NCBI GenBank assembly: GCA_903899945.1
Contig: CAIULA010000016.1
Coordinates: 1 to 64,000 of the forward strand
Direction of reading: 5' to 3'
DNA from: an uncultured Alphaproteobacteria bacterium
GTDB taxonomy: Bacteria; Pseudomonadota; Alphaproteobacteria; Paracaedibacterales; CAIULA01
Length of the DNA stretch: 64,000 bases
This document shows, one piece after another, positions 36,040-45,427 of this stretch (position 1 is its first letter; each line of letters starts with the position of its first letter). The notes under the pieces are model-generated. The model was given only the letters and a program-made list of their open reading frames with translations. It had not been told where the DNA came from and made no database searches. The translations under genes and the position numbers were made by a program.

Positions 36040-36499
36040 TTAGTTAATCCTTATAATAAACATTTTATGTATTTTATACTTCCCACAATAAAAAAGACAA
36101 TACTATTATTGGATCTAATAAATAATTTTTTTAGAGTTCATCTTGGCTTTTGAATGAGCCCGATTAACTTTGATCGACTGTAATGATTGCTTATTTAAAA
36201 TAATTCGGTAAATCTTTACACCTATCGCGTTTCAAAACCGGATTTCTGCGTCACTCTTGCGGCTCCTCGGGGTGGGCCCGATGGAGAACCGTCATTGCGA
36301 GCGTAATCCAAAACGATCCAGAAAAGTTCTTATTTTTATGAAGCAAAACAGTCACGGGACAATACCGGATGTCCGCCCCAGATCGTCTTTTGCTTCGTTT
36401 CAAGGTCCGAATCCAACTTTTGCGATTTGTGGTTTTTTTCAATCAAACCAGAGAAACTAATAACTTTAAGTGGATTCTGTTCATTTAAAGTTTATAAAA
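36040..36499. other. Gene-free 460-bp region between mucR and tRNA-Ser
   Basis: No convincing gene. The mucR-proximal part is AT-rich and probably holds its promoter (TATAAAATA-like box around 36070, minus strand). The distal part (about 36230-36420) is noticeably more GC-rich than the surroundings and holds a palindromic repeat. Short open frames over it have no coding character. An open frame reading into the tRNA gene (VGFEPTESLHPRRFSRP) is the well-known false translation of a tRNA-Ser. Confidence 0.7.
36340..36396. repeat. Nested palindromic element (RPE-like)
   Basis: An outer inverted repeat GAAGCAAAA (36340-36348) / TTTTGCTTC (36388-36396) encloses an inner hairpin GGACA (36357-36361) / TGTCC (36370-36374). 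The sequence just upstream (GTCATTGCGAGCGTAATCC near 36291-36309) resembles the mobile palindromic repeats scattered in Rickettsia and related genomes. Together they look like a degraded palindromic element, possibly spanning about 36230-36420. Confidence 0.55.
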
Positions 36500-36589
36500 T
36501 GGCGGATGGGGTGGGATTCGAACCCACGGAGAGCTTGCACCCTCGCCGGTTTTCAAGACCGGTGCCTTCAACCACTCGGCCACCCATCC
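36500..36589 (-). tRNA. tRNA-Ser (UGA anticodon)
   Basis: On the minus strand the gene starts GGATGGGTGGCCGAG and ends CCCATCC-G-CCA. The acceptor stem is fully paired, with discriminator G and an encoded CCA (36500-36502). The anticodon arm is CCGGT-CTTGAAA-ACCGG, giving anticodon TGA, which reads UCN serine codons. A long variable arm (class II) and the T arm GTGGG-TTCGAAT-CCCAC are present, all consistent with serine identity. Confidence 0.97.
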
Positions 36590-36651
36590 GTTTATTAGTA
36601 AATAAACTTACGCACATATTGCCGCAAAACTGCCAAAACAGCAAGCCTAAA

Positions 36652-37872
36652 TTAATGCAGTTTAAAATGATCAGAGCGAATATAGGAAGCCATGATGCCG
36701 CCTAAAATCCAAAGGCTGGAAAGCCACCAATTCTGCCAAAATCCAAGATTAACATAGGCTACAAAGCTGACATTTATAAAAAGACTCAAAGTTAAAGCAG
36801 CTTTCATGCCACCCTGTAAAGATCTTATATAGCCGAGGCATTGATAATTAATAAGGGCTCCAAGAAGGGCACCAATGACCCCCAGTTCCAACCACCATTG
36901 CAAGGGTGCATTATGCGGGTGCATAGGAATGGCCTTTGTATAAATAAAAATTCGCTCTCCATTATGTTTTGTAAGGGGCCAATTTTTCATTTCACCTCCA
37001 ACAGTTTCGTGGCGAGATGTATCAAGGCCATATCCTAAAGCCCACTTTTTTTCAATTTTTTGACTAATATCCTGCCATGTGTAGAGTCTATGAATATGGC
37101 TAAAAACGTGGATTTTCTCGTTAATTTGATGAATTCGTTCCGTGGTAAGGTAGGTGTTTATTGCAAAGGGTAAAGACATAATGAAAATTGTAGAGATAAC
37201 CTGCCCAAACCTACCGATGGAGGATGCCCATTTATAACCGAAACCCCCTAGAATCAGACCGGTAATAATGGAAAGAGGCGCAGTATCGCAGTCAATAACA
37301 AGCAGTAAAAGGGCCATTAAAATCAAAAAAAGAATGGAAATTATAAAATTGTATTTTTCCGCAAACCAAAGGGCAATAGGCCAAGCGGCTATGGTAAGCA
37401 TAACGGCCAAAGGCACAAATGCCTTTGCTGAACTAATGTGCAAAAGGTTTTGCCAGGGATTGTGTAAAAGATAATCACCCAGCAACAAAATAGCTGCAAC
37501 ACAAACACCAGCTATAAGAAAGCTTAGAATCGTTTGAATGCTTTCAGATGGTTGTTGTAAAAGAAGGGCAGACCAACTAACACCCAAAATGAAATTTGCT
37601 AAAAGCCGCAACGTTAGTGATAAAGATGTGAAAGGGTCAACCGACCAAAAGCTGCTCAGTCCACCAAAGGCAATAAGAGATAAAATACTCAAAAGGAAAG
37701 GGTGACGTATAAGTTGAGAAATTGATTTTCTGGCTATTAGAAAACCTAATATACCTCCTACTGCGAGAATCCATGTTGCACTTCTTGAAAAAAAGAAAGC
37801 GAGAGGGAATAATAAAAAAACCAGGGTAGATATAATGATTTTTTCGTGTTTTTGTAACACAGCAATACTCAT
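36652..37872 (-). CDS. O-antigen ligase/polymerase-family membrane protein (Wzy_C)
   Basis: Probably joins or polymerises lipid-linked polysaccharide on the periplasmic face. The 406-residue protein has about ten helices and one large periplasmic loop (about 245-320). That loop holds LYTWQDI, GYGLDTSR and MHPHNAPLQWWLELGVIGA, the conserved His-rich segment of the WaaL/Wzy family. Ligase and polymerase cannot be separated from sequence alone. It overlaps the EVE gene by 4 bp and ends the gltX-tsaD-gpsA-EVE run. It could act on the product of the 10-23 kb glycan cluster. Confidence 0.86.
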   Translation of the reverse strand: MSIAVLQKHEKIIISTLVFLLFPLAFFFSRSATWILAVGGILGFLIARKSISQLIRHPFLLSILSLIAFGGLSSFWSVDPFTSLSLTLRLLANFILGVSWSALLLQQPSESIQTILSFLIAGVCVAAILLLGDYLLHNPWQNLLHISSAKAFVPLAVMLTIAAWPIALWFAEKYNFIISILFLILMALLLLVIDCDTAPLSIITGLILGGFGYKWASSIGRFGQVISTIFIMSLPFAINTYLTTERIHQINEKIHVFSHIHRLYTWQDISQKIEKKWALGYGLDTSRHETVGGEMKNWPLTKHNGERIFIYTKAIPMHPHNAPLQWWLELGVIGALLGALINYQCLGYIRSLQGGMKAALTLSLFINVSFVAYVNLGFWQNWWLSSLWILGGIMASYIRSDHFKLH

Positions 37873-38273
37873 AAACTATGCTCTAGAATCGCTTTCCATT
37901 CATCTGCGCCAATGGGCATAACTGAAAGCCTTGATTGTTTAACAAGGGCGATATCAGAAAGCCTATTATCCTTTTTAATAACTTCTAAATTAACAGGTTT
38001 GTTTAATTCCATTAAATATCTAACGTCTACCATCACAAAACGACCCGTTTCATCGGTCGGATCAGGATAAGCTGTTTTGATAACTTCTACAATTCCAACA
38101 ATACTTTTTTCAGAGACGGAGTGGTAAAAAAAACATTGATCACCAATTTGCATAGCTTTTAGGTTATTGGCTGCTTGATAATTTCGAACACCGTCCCAGT
38201 GGGTAACATTATGTTTCTTTTGATCTGCCCATGACCAACTCCCAGGTTCTGTTTTTATCAGCCAATAGTTCAT
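37869..38273 (-). CDS. EVE domain (PUA-like) protein
   Basis: The 134-residue protein is a single EVE domain, related to PUA/YTH folds that bind modified bases. It shows the N-terminal YWLIKTEPGSWSWADQ, HWDGVRNYQAANNLKAM, GDQCFFYHS, IVGIVEV and VDVRYL; the name-giving block reads KPVNLEVIK. Members are widespread in alphaproteobacteria and mitochondria-bearing eukaryotes (Thy28-like), with no settled bacterial role. It lies 12 bp after gpsA, so it is probably co-transcribed with housekeeping genes. Confidence 0.93.
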   Translation of the reverse strand: MNYWLIKTEPGSWSWADQKKHNVTHWDGVRNYQAANNLKAMQIGDQCFFYHSVSEKSIVGIVEVIKTAYPDPTDETGRFVMVDVRYLMELNKPVNLEVIKKDNRLSDIALVKQSRLSVMPIGADEWKAILEHSL

Positions 38274-38285
38274 AAGTTTTTTCCC

Positions 38286-39299
38286 TTAAGATTCTTCCCA
38301 TGTTGTTTGCCGTGCTAAAAGGGATCTGATCACATCATCAACTTTTTCATTATGATACAAAATTTTATAAACAGCTTCACAAATAGGCATTGATATAGAT
38401 TTCAGCGTTGAAAGTTTATGAACAGCTTCGGCTGTATAAAGGCCTTCTGCTACTGTGTGACTGTGTTTCAGAATATCTTCTAATTTTCTTCCCGTTCCTA
38501 AAGCAATTCCTAGGCTCATATTACGAGATTGCGGACTTGAGCAAGTTAATGTCAAATCCCCTACAGCGGCAAGGCCTAAAAATGTTTCCAGTTTTCCGCC
38601 CAAAGCGAGGCCCAGTCTTCTCATTTCTGCAAGGCCTCTTGTTATAAGGGCTGCATTAGCATTGTTTCCAAGATTCTTTCCTATAACAATTCCGCTGGCA
38701 ATTGCAATGACGTTTTTTATAGCTCCTGCAACTTGAACACCAATAGGATCATCACTGGCATAAATTCTATAAAATGGATTCCTTAAGGTTTCTATTAAAC
38801 TAAAGGCAAATTCAGGAACAGAAGCAGCTAGGGTAGCCGCAGCAGGTAATCCTTGAGCAATTTCAATTGCAAAGTTAGGACCTGACAATACAGCCAACGG
38901 ATTCGGTAATTCTTTACCGATAACAGCTGATAAAAGAGAGTTTTCATCAATGATTTCGCTATGGGCATCGATTCCCTTAGAGCATATGACGATGGGGACA
39001 TGAGAAAGTAGGCATGCTTTAAGTTTTTGTGCTATTTCCCCGGAGTGCTGAGCTGGGATAACCCACAAAACAATATCGGCATTTTTTAAAGATTCGAATT
39101 CAGAACTCACTTGTATTTCAGGGCTTATAGAAATGTCCTTTAGATATTTTGCATTTTCTCTTGTTCTTTGAATCTCTTCAGCTTGTTCAGCGCGACGAGG
39201 AAGAAGAGAAACATGATGACCCGTTTTAAGCATAGCAATACTTAAAGCTGTGCCCCATGCGCCTGCACCTAAGATACAAATTCGTTTTTTGTTGGTCAT
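38286..39299 (-). CDS. gpsA: NAD(P)-dependent glycerol-3-phosphate dehydrogenase
   Basis: Makes sn-glycerol-3-phosphate from dihydroxyacetone phosphate for phospholipid synthesis. The 337-residue protein has the NAD(P)-binding GAGAWGTALSIAM at residues 11-23, VLWVIPAQ, CSKGID and LSGPNFAIEIAQGLPAA. The catalytic Lys lies in GAIKNVIAIASGI, and GDLTLTCSSPQSRN and GLYTAEAVH follow. It sits 15 bp downstream of tsaD, a common bacterial pairing. Confidence 0.97.
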   Translation of the reverse strand: MTNKKRICILGAGAWGTALSIAMLKTGHHVSLLPRRAEQAEEIQRTRENAKYLKDISISPEIQVSSEFESLKNADIVLWVIPAQHSGEIAQKLKACLLSHVPIVICSKGIDAHSEIIDENSLLSAVIGKELPNPLAVLSGPNFAIEIAQGLPAAATLAASVPEFAFSLIETLRNPFYRIYASDDPIGVQVAGAIKNVIAIASGIVIGKNLGNNANAALITRGLAEMRRLGLALGGKLETFLGLAAVGDLTLTCSSPQSRNMSLGIALGTGRKLEDILKHSHTVAEGLYTAEAVHKLSTLKSISMPICEAVYKILYHNEKVDDVIRSLLARQTTWEES

Positions 39300-39314
39300 T
39301 GATTATCGTCTTTT

Positions 39315-40328
39315 CTAAAGAGGCCACCGAGGCCTTGGGGCAAAGTTAAGATCATCTGTCAGACCAAGTTTAAGTTTTTCTATTCCAACCCATGCAATCA
39401 TTGCGGCGTTATCCGTGCAAAGCTTAAGGGGAGGGGCTATGAATTCTAATGTATTCTCAATTGCCACATTTTGTAAATGCCGGCGAATGGTTTGATTCGC
39501 CGCAACGCCCCCTGAAACAACAAAATGTTTTATGGGAAGTTTAGTCATTTGGATTGCATTTTGCATTCTTGTAGCCAAACATTCTGCAACAGAATGCTGA
39601 AAGCTTGCCGACATATCGGCTTTATCTTGGGGCAATAAAGGTTGATGTTTTTCGATAATCAGCCGTGCAGCTGTTTTTAGCCCTGCAAAGGAAAGATCGC
39701 AGCCCTCTCTGCCTTTTAAAGGACGGGGAAGGGGAAAGCGGTGAATATCGCCGCCAACAGCGTTGCGTTCCATTGCAGGCCCGCCTGGATAATCAAGATC
39801 CATCAGTTTGGCAACTTTATCAAAAGCTTCACCGGCAGCATCGTCAATAGTCACCCCTAAAAGTCTATAGTTTCCAACGCCTAATACTTCTAAAAATTGA
39901 CAATGCCCCCCTGATGCCAAAAGCAAAAGATAGGGAAATTCTATGTCATGGCTAAGCCTTGGCGTTAAAGCATGGGCTTCAAGATGATTAACAGCAATAA
40001 ATGGCTTTTGAAGTCCCATGGCCAGCGCCTTTGCCGCCATAACGCCCACAAGAATACCACCAATAAGGCCAGGCCCTGCGGTTACAGCAATAGCATCTAT
40101 ATCGTCAAAAGATGTATTTGATTCATTCAAGGCACGTTTAATGATATCTTGCAGATAAAAGAGGTGGGCTCTCGCTGCAATTTCTGGTACAACGCCTCCG
40201 TAAGGCTCATGTTCGGTAATTTGCGAATGAATAATGTTCGATAAGATGCGAACTTCTAAGTTCTTTTCGTCTTGAACGACAGCAGCGGCTGTTTCATCGC
40301 AGCTTGTTTCAATTCCTAGGATTTTCAT
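39315..40328 (-). CDS. tsaD: tRNA N6-adenosine threonylcarbamoyltransferase
   Basis: Transfers threonylcarbamoyl to A37 of tRNAs reading ANN codons, with TsaB and TsaE. The 337-residue length is typical. ASKHA-fold motifs: GIETSCDETAAAVV at the start, GGVVPEIAARAH, the metal-binding HLEAH near 114-118, LLLASGGHCQ, DDAAGEAFDKVAKLMDLDYPGGP, and VSGGVAANQTIR. Its ATG overlaps the gltX stop (TGATG), so the two are translationally coupled. Confidence 0.97.
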   Translation of the reverse strand: MKILGIETSCDETAAAVVQDEKNLEVRILSNIIHSQITEHEPYGGVVPEIAARAHLFYLQDIIKRALNESNTSFDDIDAIAVTAGPGLIGGILVGVMAAKALAMGLQKPFIAVNHLEAHALTPRLSHDIEFPYLLLLASGGHCQFLEVLGVGNYRLLGVTIDDAAGEAFDKVAKLMDLDYPGGPAMERNAVGGDIHRFPLPRPLKGREGCDLSFAGLKTAARLIIEKHQPLLPQDKADMSASFQHSVAECLATRMQNAIQMTKLPIKHFVVSGGVAANQTIRRHLQNVAIENTLEFIAPPLKLCTDNAAMIAWVGIEKLKLGLTDDLNFAPRPRWPL

Positions 40329-41725
40329 CAGGCACTAAAGTTTTTTAGTCGTTTTAAAATTTCATCTTTACCAAGAACTTCCATCACTTCAAAAACGCTG
40401 GGAGATACGCTACGACCTGTAATAGCAACCCTCAGGGGTTGCGCTAAGTCCCCTAATTTTATCCCGTTTTCTTCAGCTTCACTTCGAATTGTATTAGCCA
40501 CCGTGTCATGGTCAAAAACATCAAGACCATTGAGCCTTAAGATAACTTTTTGAATTAGTTTTTTATGGTCATCGCTGCAGAATTTAAGCGCCTTTTCATC
40601 ATGAGGCTGAACTTTGAAATAAATAAGAGCACTTTCTGCAAGCTCAATTAATGTTTTTGCTCTTTCCTTAAGACCACTCATTCCTTTTGTAATAAGGTCT
40701 AGTTGCGCCTTAGATGGAACTTCACCTAATAGACCGGATAAAAACGGAATGATAAGCTTAGCAAGTTCATGATTGTCATATTGGCGAATATAATGTGCAT
40801 TGATATGAGTCAGTTTTGCTGTATCAAAACGGGCAGGGGATCTGCCAATTGCAGGAAGATCAAACCACTCAATAGCCTTTTCGGTTGGAATGATTTCTTC
40901 GTCGCCATGCCCCCAACCAAGGCGCAAAAGGTAGTTGCGCATAGCTTCCGGTAAAAAGCCCATTTCGCGGTACTGTTCTGCTCCAAGTGCACCATGACGT
41001 TTAGATAATTTAGCACCATCAGGTCCATGAATCAGGGGGATATGAGCGAACTCCGGTACAGTCCAATCCGCAGCAAGATAAAGATGCTTTTGACGAAAGG
41101 CGTTGGTTAAATGGTCATCACCTCTGATAACATGAGTAATCCCCATATCATGATCATCAACCACAACAGACAGCATATATGTGGGCGTTCCATCAGCCCT
41201 TAAAAGAACCATGTCATCGAGCTGGACATTATCAAGACGAACTGTTCCCTGAACATGATCATCTATTAGTGTTTCGCCCGTATGGGGCGCTTTAAAACGG
41301 ATAACCGGAAGTATGCCTTTGGGAGCCTCGGCAGGATCGCGGTCGCGCCAATAACCATTGTAACGTTGCGGAAGGCCATTTTCTTTAGCATGTTCACGCA
41401 TTTTCTCTAATTCTTCAGGTGTACAATAGCAGTAATATGCTTTGCCTTCTGCAAGAAGTTGCTTGGCAACCTCAGCATGTCGATTGGCACGTGCAAACTG
41501 GAAAACAACATCACCATCCCAATTAAGCCCTAACCATTTCATGCTATCCAGAATAGCGTCGACTGCTTCTGGCGTAGATCGAGCTCTATCGGTATCTTCG
41601 ATTCTCAACAGAAACTTGCCCTTATGATGATGGGCAAATAACCAATTGAACAGAGCGGTTCTAGCTCCTCCAATATGCAGATATCCGGTGGGTGAAGGAG
41701 CAAATCGAACAATGACTTGAGACAT
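40328..41725 (-). CDS. gltX: Glutamyl-tRNA synthetase
   Basis: Charges tRNA-Glu, and in organisms without GlnRS also tRNA-Gln. The 465-residue protein has the class I HIGH-type motif [18 protein letters not shown] at residues 6-23 and the KMSKS-type loop KLSKRHGA in the middle, with RGDDHLTN between. The anticodon-binding domain (about 330-465) is helical, ending in the usual bacterial AxTGRxxSPxVF motif ([14 protein letters not shown]). Head of the gltX-tsaD-gpsA-EVE-ligase run. Many alphaproteobacteria carry two GltX copies; which one this is cannot be told. Confidence 0.97.
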   Translation of the reverse strand: MSQVIVRFAPSPTGYLHIGGARTALFNWLFAHHHKGKFLLRIEDTDRARSTPEAVDAILDSMKWLGLNWDGDVVFQFARANRHAEVAKQLLAEGKAYYCYCTPEELEKMREHAKENGLPQRYNGYWRDRDPAEAPKGILPVIRFKAPHTGETLIDDHVQGTVRLDNVQLDDMVLLRADGTPTYMLSVVVDDHDMGITHVIRGDDHLTNAFRQKHLYLAADWTVPEFAHIPLIHGPDGAKLSKRHGALGAEQYREMGFLPEAMRNYLLRLGWGHGDEEIIPTEKAIEWFDLPAIGRSPARFDTAKLTHINAHYIRQYDNHELAKLIIPFLSGLLGEVPSKAQLDLITKGMSGLKERAKTLIELAESALIYFKVQPHDEKALKFCSDDHKKLIQKVILRLNGLDVFDHDTVANTIRSEAEENGIKLGDLAQPLRVAITGRSVSPSVFEVMEVLGKDEILKRLKNFSA

Positions 41726-41736
41726 GATTTAAAACC

Positions 41737-43167
41737 CTACAACCCTGTCTGCAATCGCTCAACCAGTTGTTTGACTGTTGGAACAAAGCCATTTGCGTAA
41801 AAAGGATCTTTGGCAAAACGATAAGCCTGATGTCCTGCAAACATCAATTGATTATTAACATCACCTGTGTGACTTATTTCTTGCAAGGTTTTTTGAATAC
41901 AAAATGATCTGGGGTCCGCTTTTTTCCCTGTTGTTCCTTCTTCGTTTTGCGCCCAGTTACTAAAGGCACAAGCCGAGAGGCAACCCATACAGTTAATTTG
42001 ATCCGTTAGAATCTCATTTTCCTTTTTAGGTGTAACAAAGATAAGGGTTGAATCAGGAGTTCTCATCGCAGAAGTGTGGCCTTGTGCGACCCAGATTTCC
42101 GCTTGTTCTTTATCGTGCGGCGTTAAGTAGACAAGTCTACCCCTGGCGCCAACTGGGAACGGGGCAATATGGTCACCAACAGGCGATATGCTATAAGCTA
42201 CCTGGTGATCCGCACGTGCTTGTAACTCTTCTAAAAAGTCATTACGAACGGCTGATGAATAAAATCCCGTTGGGCTAAAACGATTAAGGTAAATATCACC
42301 CTCTTTTAAGGTTAATAATTTTTGTTTCCATTCTTTTGAAATAGGACTTTCTTGAGTCAAAAGAGGCCGTGTTCCAAATTGAAAAGCGATAGGACCAATT
42401 CTTGGATCATCAAGCCAATCTTCCCATTCATTCAAAGCCCAAACACCACCGGCCATAAAAATGGGAGTATTATTGAGGCCATATTCATTCATTGCTTCTC
42501 TTAGCGCAATAACACGTTCTTTAGGCGGTTCTGGTTTCAAAGGATCTTCACTGTTGGAAATGCCATTGTGCCCGCCTGCAAGCCAAGGATCTTCGTAAAC
42601 GACGCCGCCAAGCCAGTCAGAAAAGCGGTTGTAGGCTCTTTTCCATAAGATACGAAAAGCACGAGCCGAAGAAACGATCGGATAATAAAATACACCGTAA
42701 TGGGCGCAAATCTCAGCTAATTTGTAAGGCATTCCTGCACCGCACGTTACACCATGAACCATCCCTTTGGATTTTGAAAGGACACCATGTAAAATAGGTT
42801 CAACAGCCCCCATTTCCCACAAAACGTTCATGTGAATACGCCCTTGTCCATTTGAGGCTTCATGGGCTATTCTGGCTTGTGTGATGCCACCTTGAATGGA
42901 AAACTCAATCAGTTCGTCATGACGTTCTCTGCGAGTTTTTCCATGATAAACAACTGGGATTAATTCACCTCTTTCATCGAGAGCATCGGCATTTACAGCC
43001 GAAAAAGTTCCCACACCTCCGGCCGCAGCCCAGGAACCTGAACTTTCACCATTAGAAACAGAAATTCCCTTGCCGCCCTCTACTAGCGGAAGAACTTCTC
43101 TTCCGGAAATAACCAACGGGCTCAACGATTTAATCACCAGTTTTTCCCTTAAAATGTTTAGAAGCAT
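41737..43167 (-). CDS. Nitronate monooxygenase-like FMN flavoprotein with C-terminal cysteine cluster
   Basis: A TIM-barrel flavoprotein of the nitronate monooxygenase/2-nitropropane dioxygenase family. Family features are VISGREVLPLVEGGKGISVSNG at the start, GVTCGAGMPYK, VVYEDPWLAGGHNG and PIFMAGGVWALNEWEDWL, then the phosphate-binding AFQFGTRPLLTQES. At 476 residues it is longer than the usual ~350. The extra C-terminal region holds INCMGCLSACAFSNWAQ, a Cys-X2-Cys-X3-Cys pattern that could bind iron-sulfur or zinc. Substrate unknown; detoxification of nitronates or a reductase role are both possible. It ends 11 bp before gltX. Confidence 0.83.
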   Translation of the reverse strand: MLLNILREKLVIKSLSPLVISGREVLPLVEGGKGISVSNGESSGSWAAAGGVGTFSAVNADALDERGELIPVVYHGKTRRERHDELIEFSIQGGITQARIAHEASNGQGRIHMNVLWEMGAVEPILHGVLSKSKGMVHGVTCGAGMPYKLAEICAHYGVFYYPIVSSARAFRILWKRAYNRFSDWLGGVVYEDPWLAGGHNGISNSEDPLKPEPPKERVIALREAMNEYGLNNTPIFMAGGVWALNEWEDWLDDPRIGPIAFQFGTRPLLTQESPISKEWKQKLLTLKEGDIYLNRFSPTGFYSSAVRNDFLEELQARADHQVAYSISPVGDHIAPFPVGARGRLVYLTPHDKEQAEIWVAQGHTSAMRTPDSTLIFVTPKKENEILTDQINCMGCLSACAFSNWAQNEEGTTGKKADPRSFCIQKTLQEISHTGDVNNQLMFAGHQAYRFAKDPFYANGFVPTVKQLVERLQTGL

Positions 43168-43233
43168 ACGATATTGAAACTTTTGTACCTTTTCTTAAGC
43201 TGAATATCAAGAGGTGTGGGCAGTTTGATCAAA

Positions 43234-44634
43234 TTATTTGGTTAATATTTTTGTCAAAGCTGCAGCTTTTGTTTCAGTCTCAATATACTCTTCAAGAGGA
43301 TTAGAGTCAGCAACAATCCCTCCACCAACGTGAAAAGAAATTTTATTCTGCCGAACGGTTAAAGTTCGGATAGCAATATTAGTGTCCATATTTCCATCAA
43401 AACCAATATAGCCGACAGAACCACAATAAGGCCCTCGTTGACTAGGTTCTAATTCAGCTATAATTTCCATAGCCCTGAGCTTAGGAGCGCCAGTGATAGA
43501 GCCCCCTGGAAACGTTGCCTTTAATAAATCAACGTTATTGAATTCAGGCTTTAAAGTTCCAACAACAGTTGAAACTAAATGATGAACAGTTGCATAGGAT
43601 TCAAGAGCTAATAGAGATGGGACCTCAACGCTAAAAGGTTCACAAACCTTAGATAAGTCATTGCGCATTAGATCTACAATCATGACGTTTTCTGCTTGAT
43701 CTTTTTCTGATTCCAAAAGCTCACGTGCTAATTTAGCATCTTCTAGCGGATCTGTTGAGCGTTTGCGGGTTCCTTTGATAGGGCGCGTTTCAATTTTTCC
43801 CTGATCGGATTTTAAAAACCTTTCCGGTGAAGAAGATAGAAGATATGTAGGGGCAGCATTAAAGTAAGCTGAAAAAGGAGCAGGATTTTCGCTGCGGAGT
43901 TTTTGGTAAAGGGCTAATAAATCATAACCTGCAGGTAAATCACCATTTATACGTCTGGATAAATTGGTCTGAAAAACATCGCCTGCATAAATGTAATCAA
44001 TAACTTTTTGCACTGCCTGCTGATAAGTCTCACGCGTGAAGTTACATTCTAAATCTGCAAGAGGGAGGGGAGGTGTAAGTGACTTTGGTTTAGCGTCTTG
44101 AATACGCATCACGAAATCATCAAGGCGTTCTTTTGCTTTTTGTAACCATTTCGATTCTTCGTTTTCTGGATAACCTGTAGAAATAACCCAAGCTTTTTTT
44201 TCTTCATGATCATAGGCTACAACAACATCATAATAACCAAGGATAAGATCATCAAATTCTAAATCATCTTGGAAAGGTCTTGGAAGTTTTTCCAAATGAT
44301 AGCATAGATCATAAGAAAAATAGCCTGCAACTCCACCTTGCCACGGTGGAAGATTTGGATTATTTACGGATTTAAACTCTGCTAAACTTTCTTGAAGAAC
44401 ATCAAATGGACTTCCTTCGAGAGTTTGATTTTTAAAGATAATCTCACGGTTTTTACTGGTAAAAGTGTAAATAGGATCACAGCTCCAAAAGCTATACCTT
44501 CCTGTTCCGATAGGCCATTTATGATCCAAAGAGTGAGCAGAATCTAAAAAAATGCTTCCTTTTTGATTGGCAAAAGAAGAGAAATCTAAAAAAGGGTCAT
44601 TATAAGTAATTTCTTGGTAAAGAGGCTGAAACAT
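43234..44634 (-). CDS. pabB: Aminodeoxychorismate synthase component I
   Basis: Forms 4-amino-4-deoxychorismate from chorismate and ammonia on the way to folate. The 466-residue chorismate-binding enzyme has FQTNLSRRI and the PabB-type PIKGTRKR (Lys near 281, where anthranilate synthases have Ala/Gly-type residues). Further motifs are ENVMIVDLMRNDLSKVC, TFPGGSITGAPKLRAMEII and the C-terminal GGGIVADSNPLEEYIET. The glutaminase partner PabA and the lyase PabC are not adjacent. It begins 3 bp after the O-methyltransferase stop. Confidence 0.92.
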   Translation of the reverse strand: MFQPLYQEITYNDPFLDFSSFANQKGSIFLDSAHSLDHKWPIGTGRYSFWSCDPIYTFTSKNREIIFKNQTLEGSPFDVLQESLAEFKSVNNPNLPPWQGGVAGYFSYDLCYHLEKLPRPFQDDLEFDDLILGYYDVVVAYDHEEKKAWVISTGYPENEESKWLQKAKERLDDFVMRIQDAKPKSLTPPLPLADLECNFTRETYQQAVQKVIDYIYAGDVFQTNLSRRINGDLPAGYDLLALYQKLRSENPAPFSAYFNAAPTYLLSSSPERFLKSDQGKIETRPIKGTRKRSTDPLEDAKLARELLESEKDQAENVMIVDLMRNDLSKVCEPFSVEVPSLLALESYATVHHLVSTVVGTLKPEFNNVDLLKATFPGGSITGAPKLRAMEIIAELEPSQRGPYCGSVGYIGFDGNMDTNIAIRTLTVRQNKISFHVGGGIVADSNPLEEYIETETKAAALTKILTK

Positions 44635-44637
44635 AAT

Positions 44638-45303
44638 TCACCGCTTTTTAATAAGGGTTAATCCATCACCTATGGGGACAAGGGAAATATCCACACGCTG
44701 GTCATTATGTATGTTGTGATTAAGCTTTCGAATTTCAAGTGTGGAACCATCTTGCTGATCTAAATCAGCTACTTTTCCGGCCCATAGAACATTATCGATC
44801 GCTATGATTCCTTTTGGAGCCAAAAGATTTAAGCACATTTCGTAGTAGGCACTATACTTTTTTTTATCAGCATCAATAAAAATAAAGTCAAATAGCTGAT
44901 TTTCATCAAGCAGTTTTTGCAAGCTGTCTAATGCTGGGGCAAGCCGAAGTTCAATTTTGTCTGACATTCCAGCCTTTTCCCAATAGATTTTGGCAATTTT
45001 AGTCCACTCAGGGTTTTTATCACACGTTATGATTTTTCCATCTTTTGGAAGAGCCTTTGCGATAACAAGGGTGCTGTAACCGGTATATGTACCAATTTCA
45101 AGCACACGCTTAGCATCAATTGATTGTATTAAAAAAGCCATAAACTGCCCTTGAAGTGGCAAAATCTGCATATATTTTTCTGGCATTTTCGTCGTTTGTT
45201 CGCGAAGAGCCATCAGTATTTCATCTTCACGCAGCCAATTTTGAATGCAGTAATTATAAAGGAGCGGGGTCAGTCCTAGATTTTTTTCAATTTTTACGGC
45301 CAA
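44638..45303 (-). CDS. Class I SAM-dependent O-methyltransferase (catechol/caffeoyl-CoA type)
   Basis: A small soluble methyltransferase of about 221 residues. It has VLEIGTYTGYSTLVIAKALP (SAM motif I), IITCDKNPEW, FDFIFIDADKKKYSAYYE (metal-binding acidic residues) and IAIDNVLWAGKVAD, all typical of the COMT/CCoAOMT-like family. The start is a TTG at 45303, because upstream in-frame codons end in a stop and LTPLLYNY near residue 12 matches the family N-terminus. Ribosome-binding site weak. Substrate unknown; paired with pabB by a 3-bp gap. Confidence 0.85.
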   Translation of the reverse strand: MAVKIEKNLGLTPLLYNYCIQNWLREDEILMALREQTTKMPEKYMQILPLQGQFMAFLIQSIDAKRVLEIGTYTGYSTLVIAKALPKDGKIITCDKNPEWTKIAKIYWEKAGMSDKIELRLAPALDSLQKLLDENQLFDFIFIDADKKKYSAYYEMCLNLLAPKGIIAIDNVLWAGKVADLDQQDGSTLEIRKLNHNIHNDQRVDISLVPIGDGLTLIKKR

Positions 45304-45427
45304 TTTTTTTCATCATATTTAAAAGGTTGATGAGATATTTCTATCATTACGGTGCTCAAGAAAAAAGAATTAAGCTAAGGGTCAAAATTTTTACTAAATC
45401 TTAATACAAACCGACAATACTAAGAAT

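Noticed and set aside
36251-36460. Two opposite short open frames in the palindromic patch
   Set aside because: They cover a hairpin-rich repeat, have no family resemblance and no ribosome-binding sites, and overlap each other almost fully.
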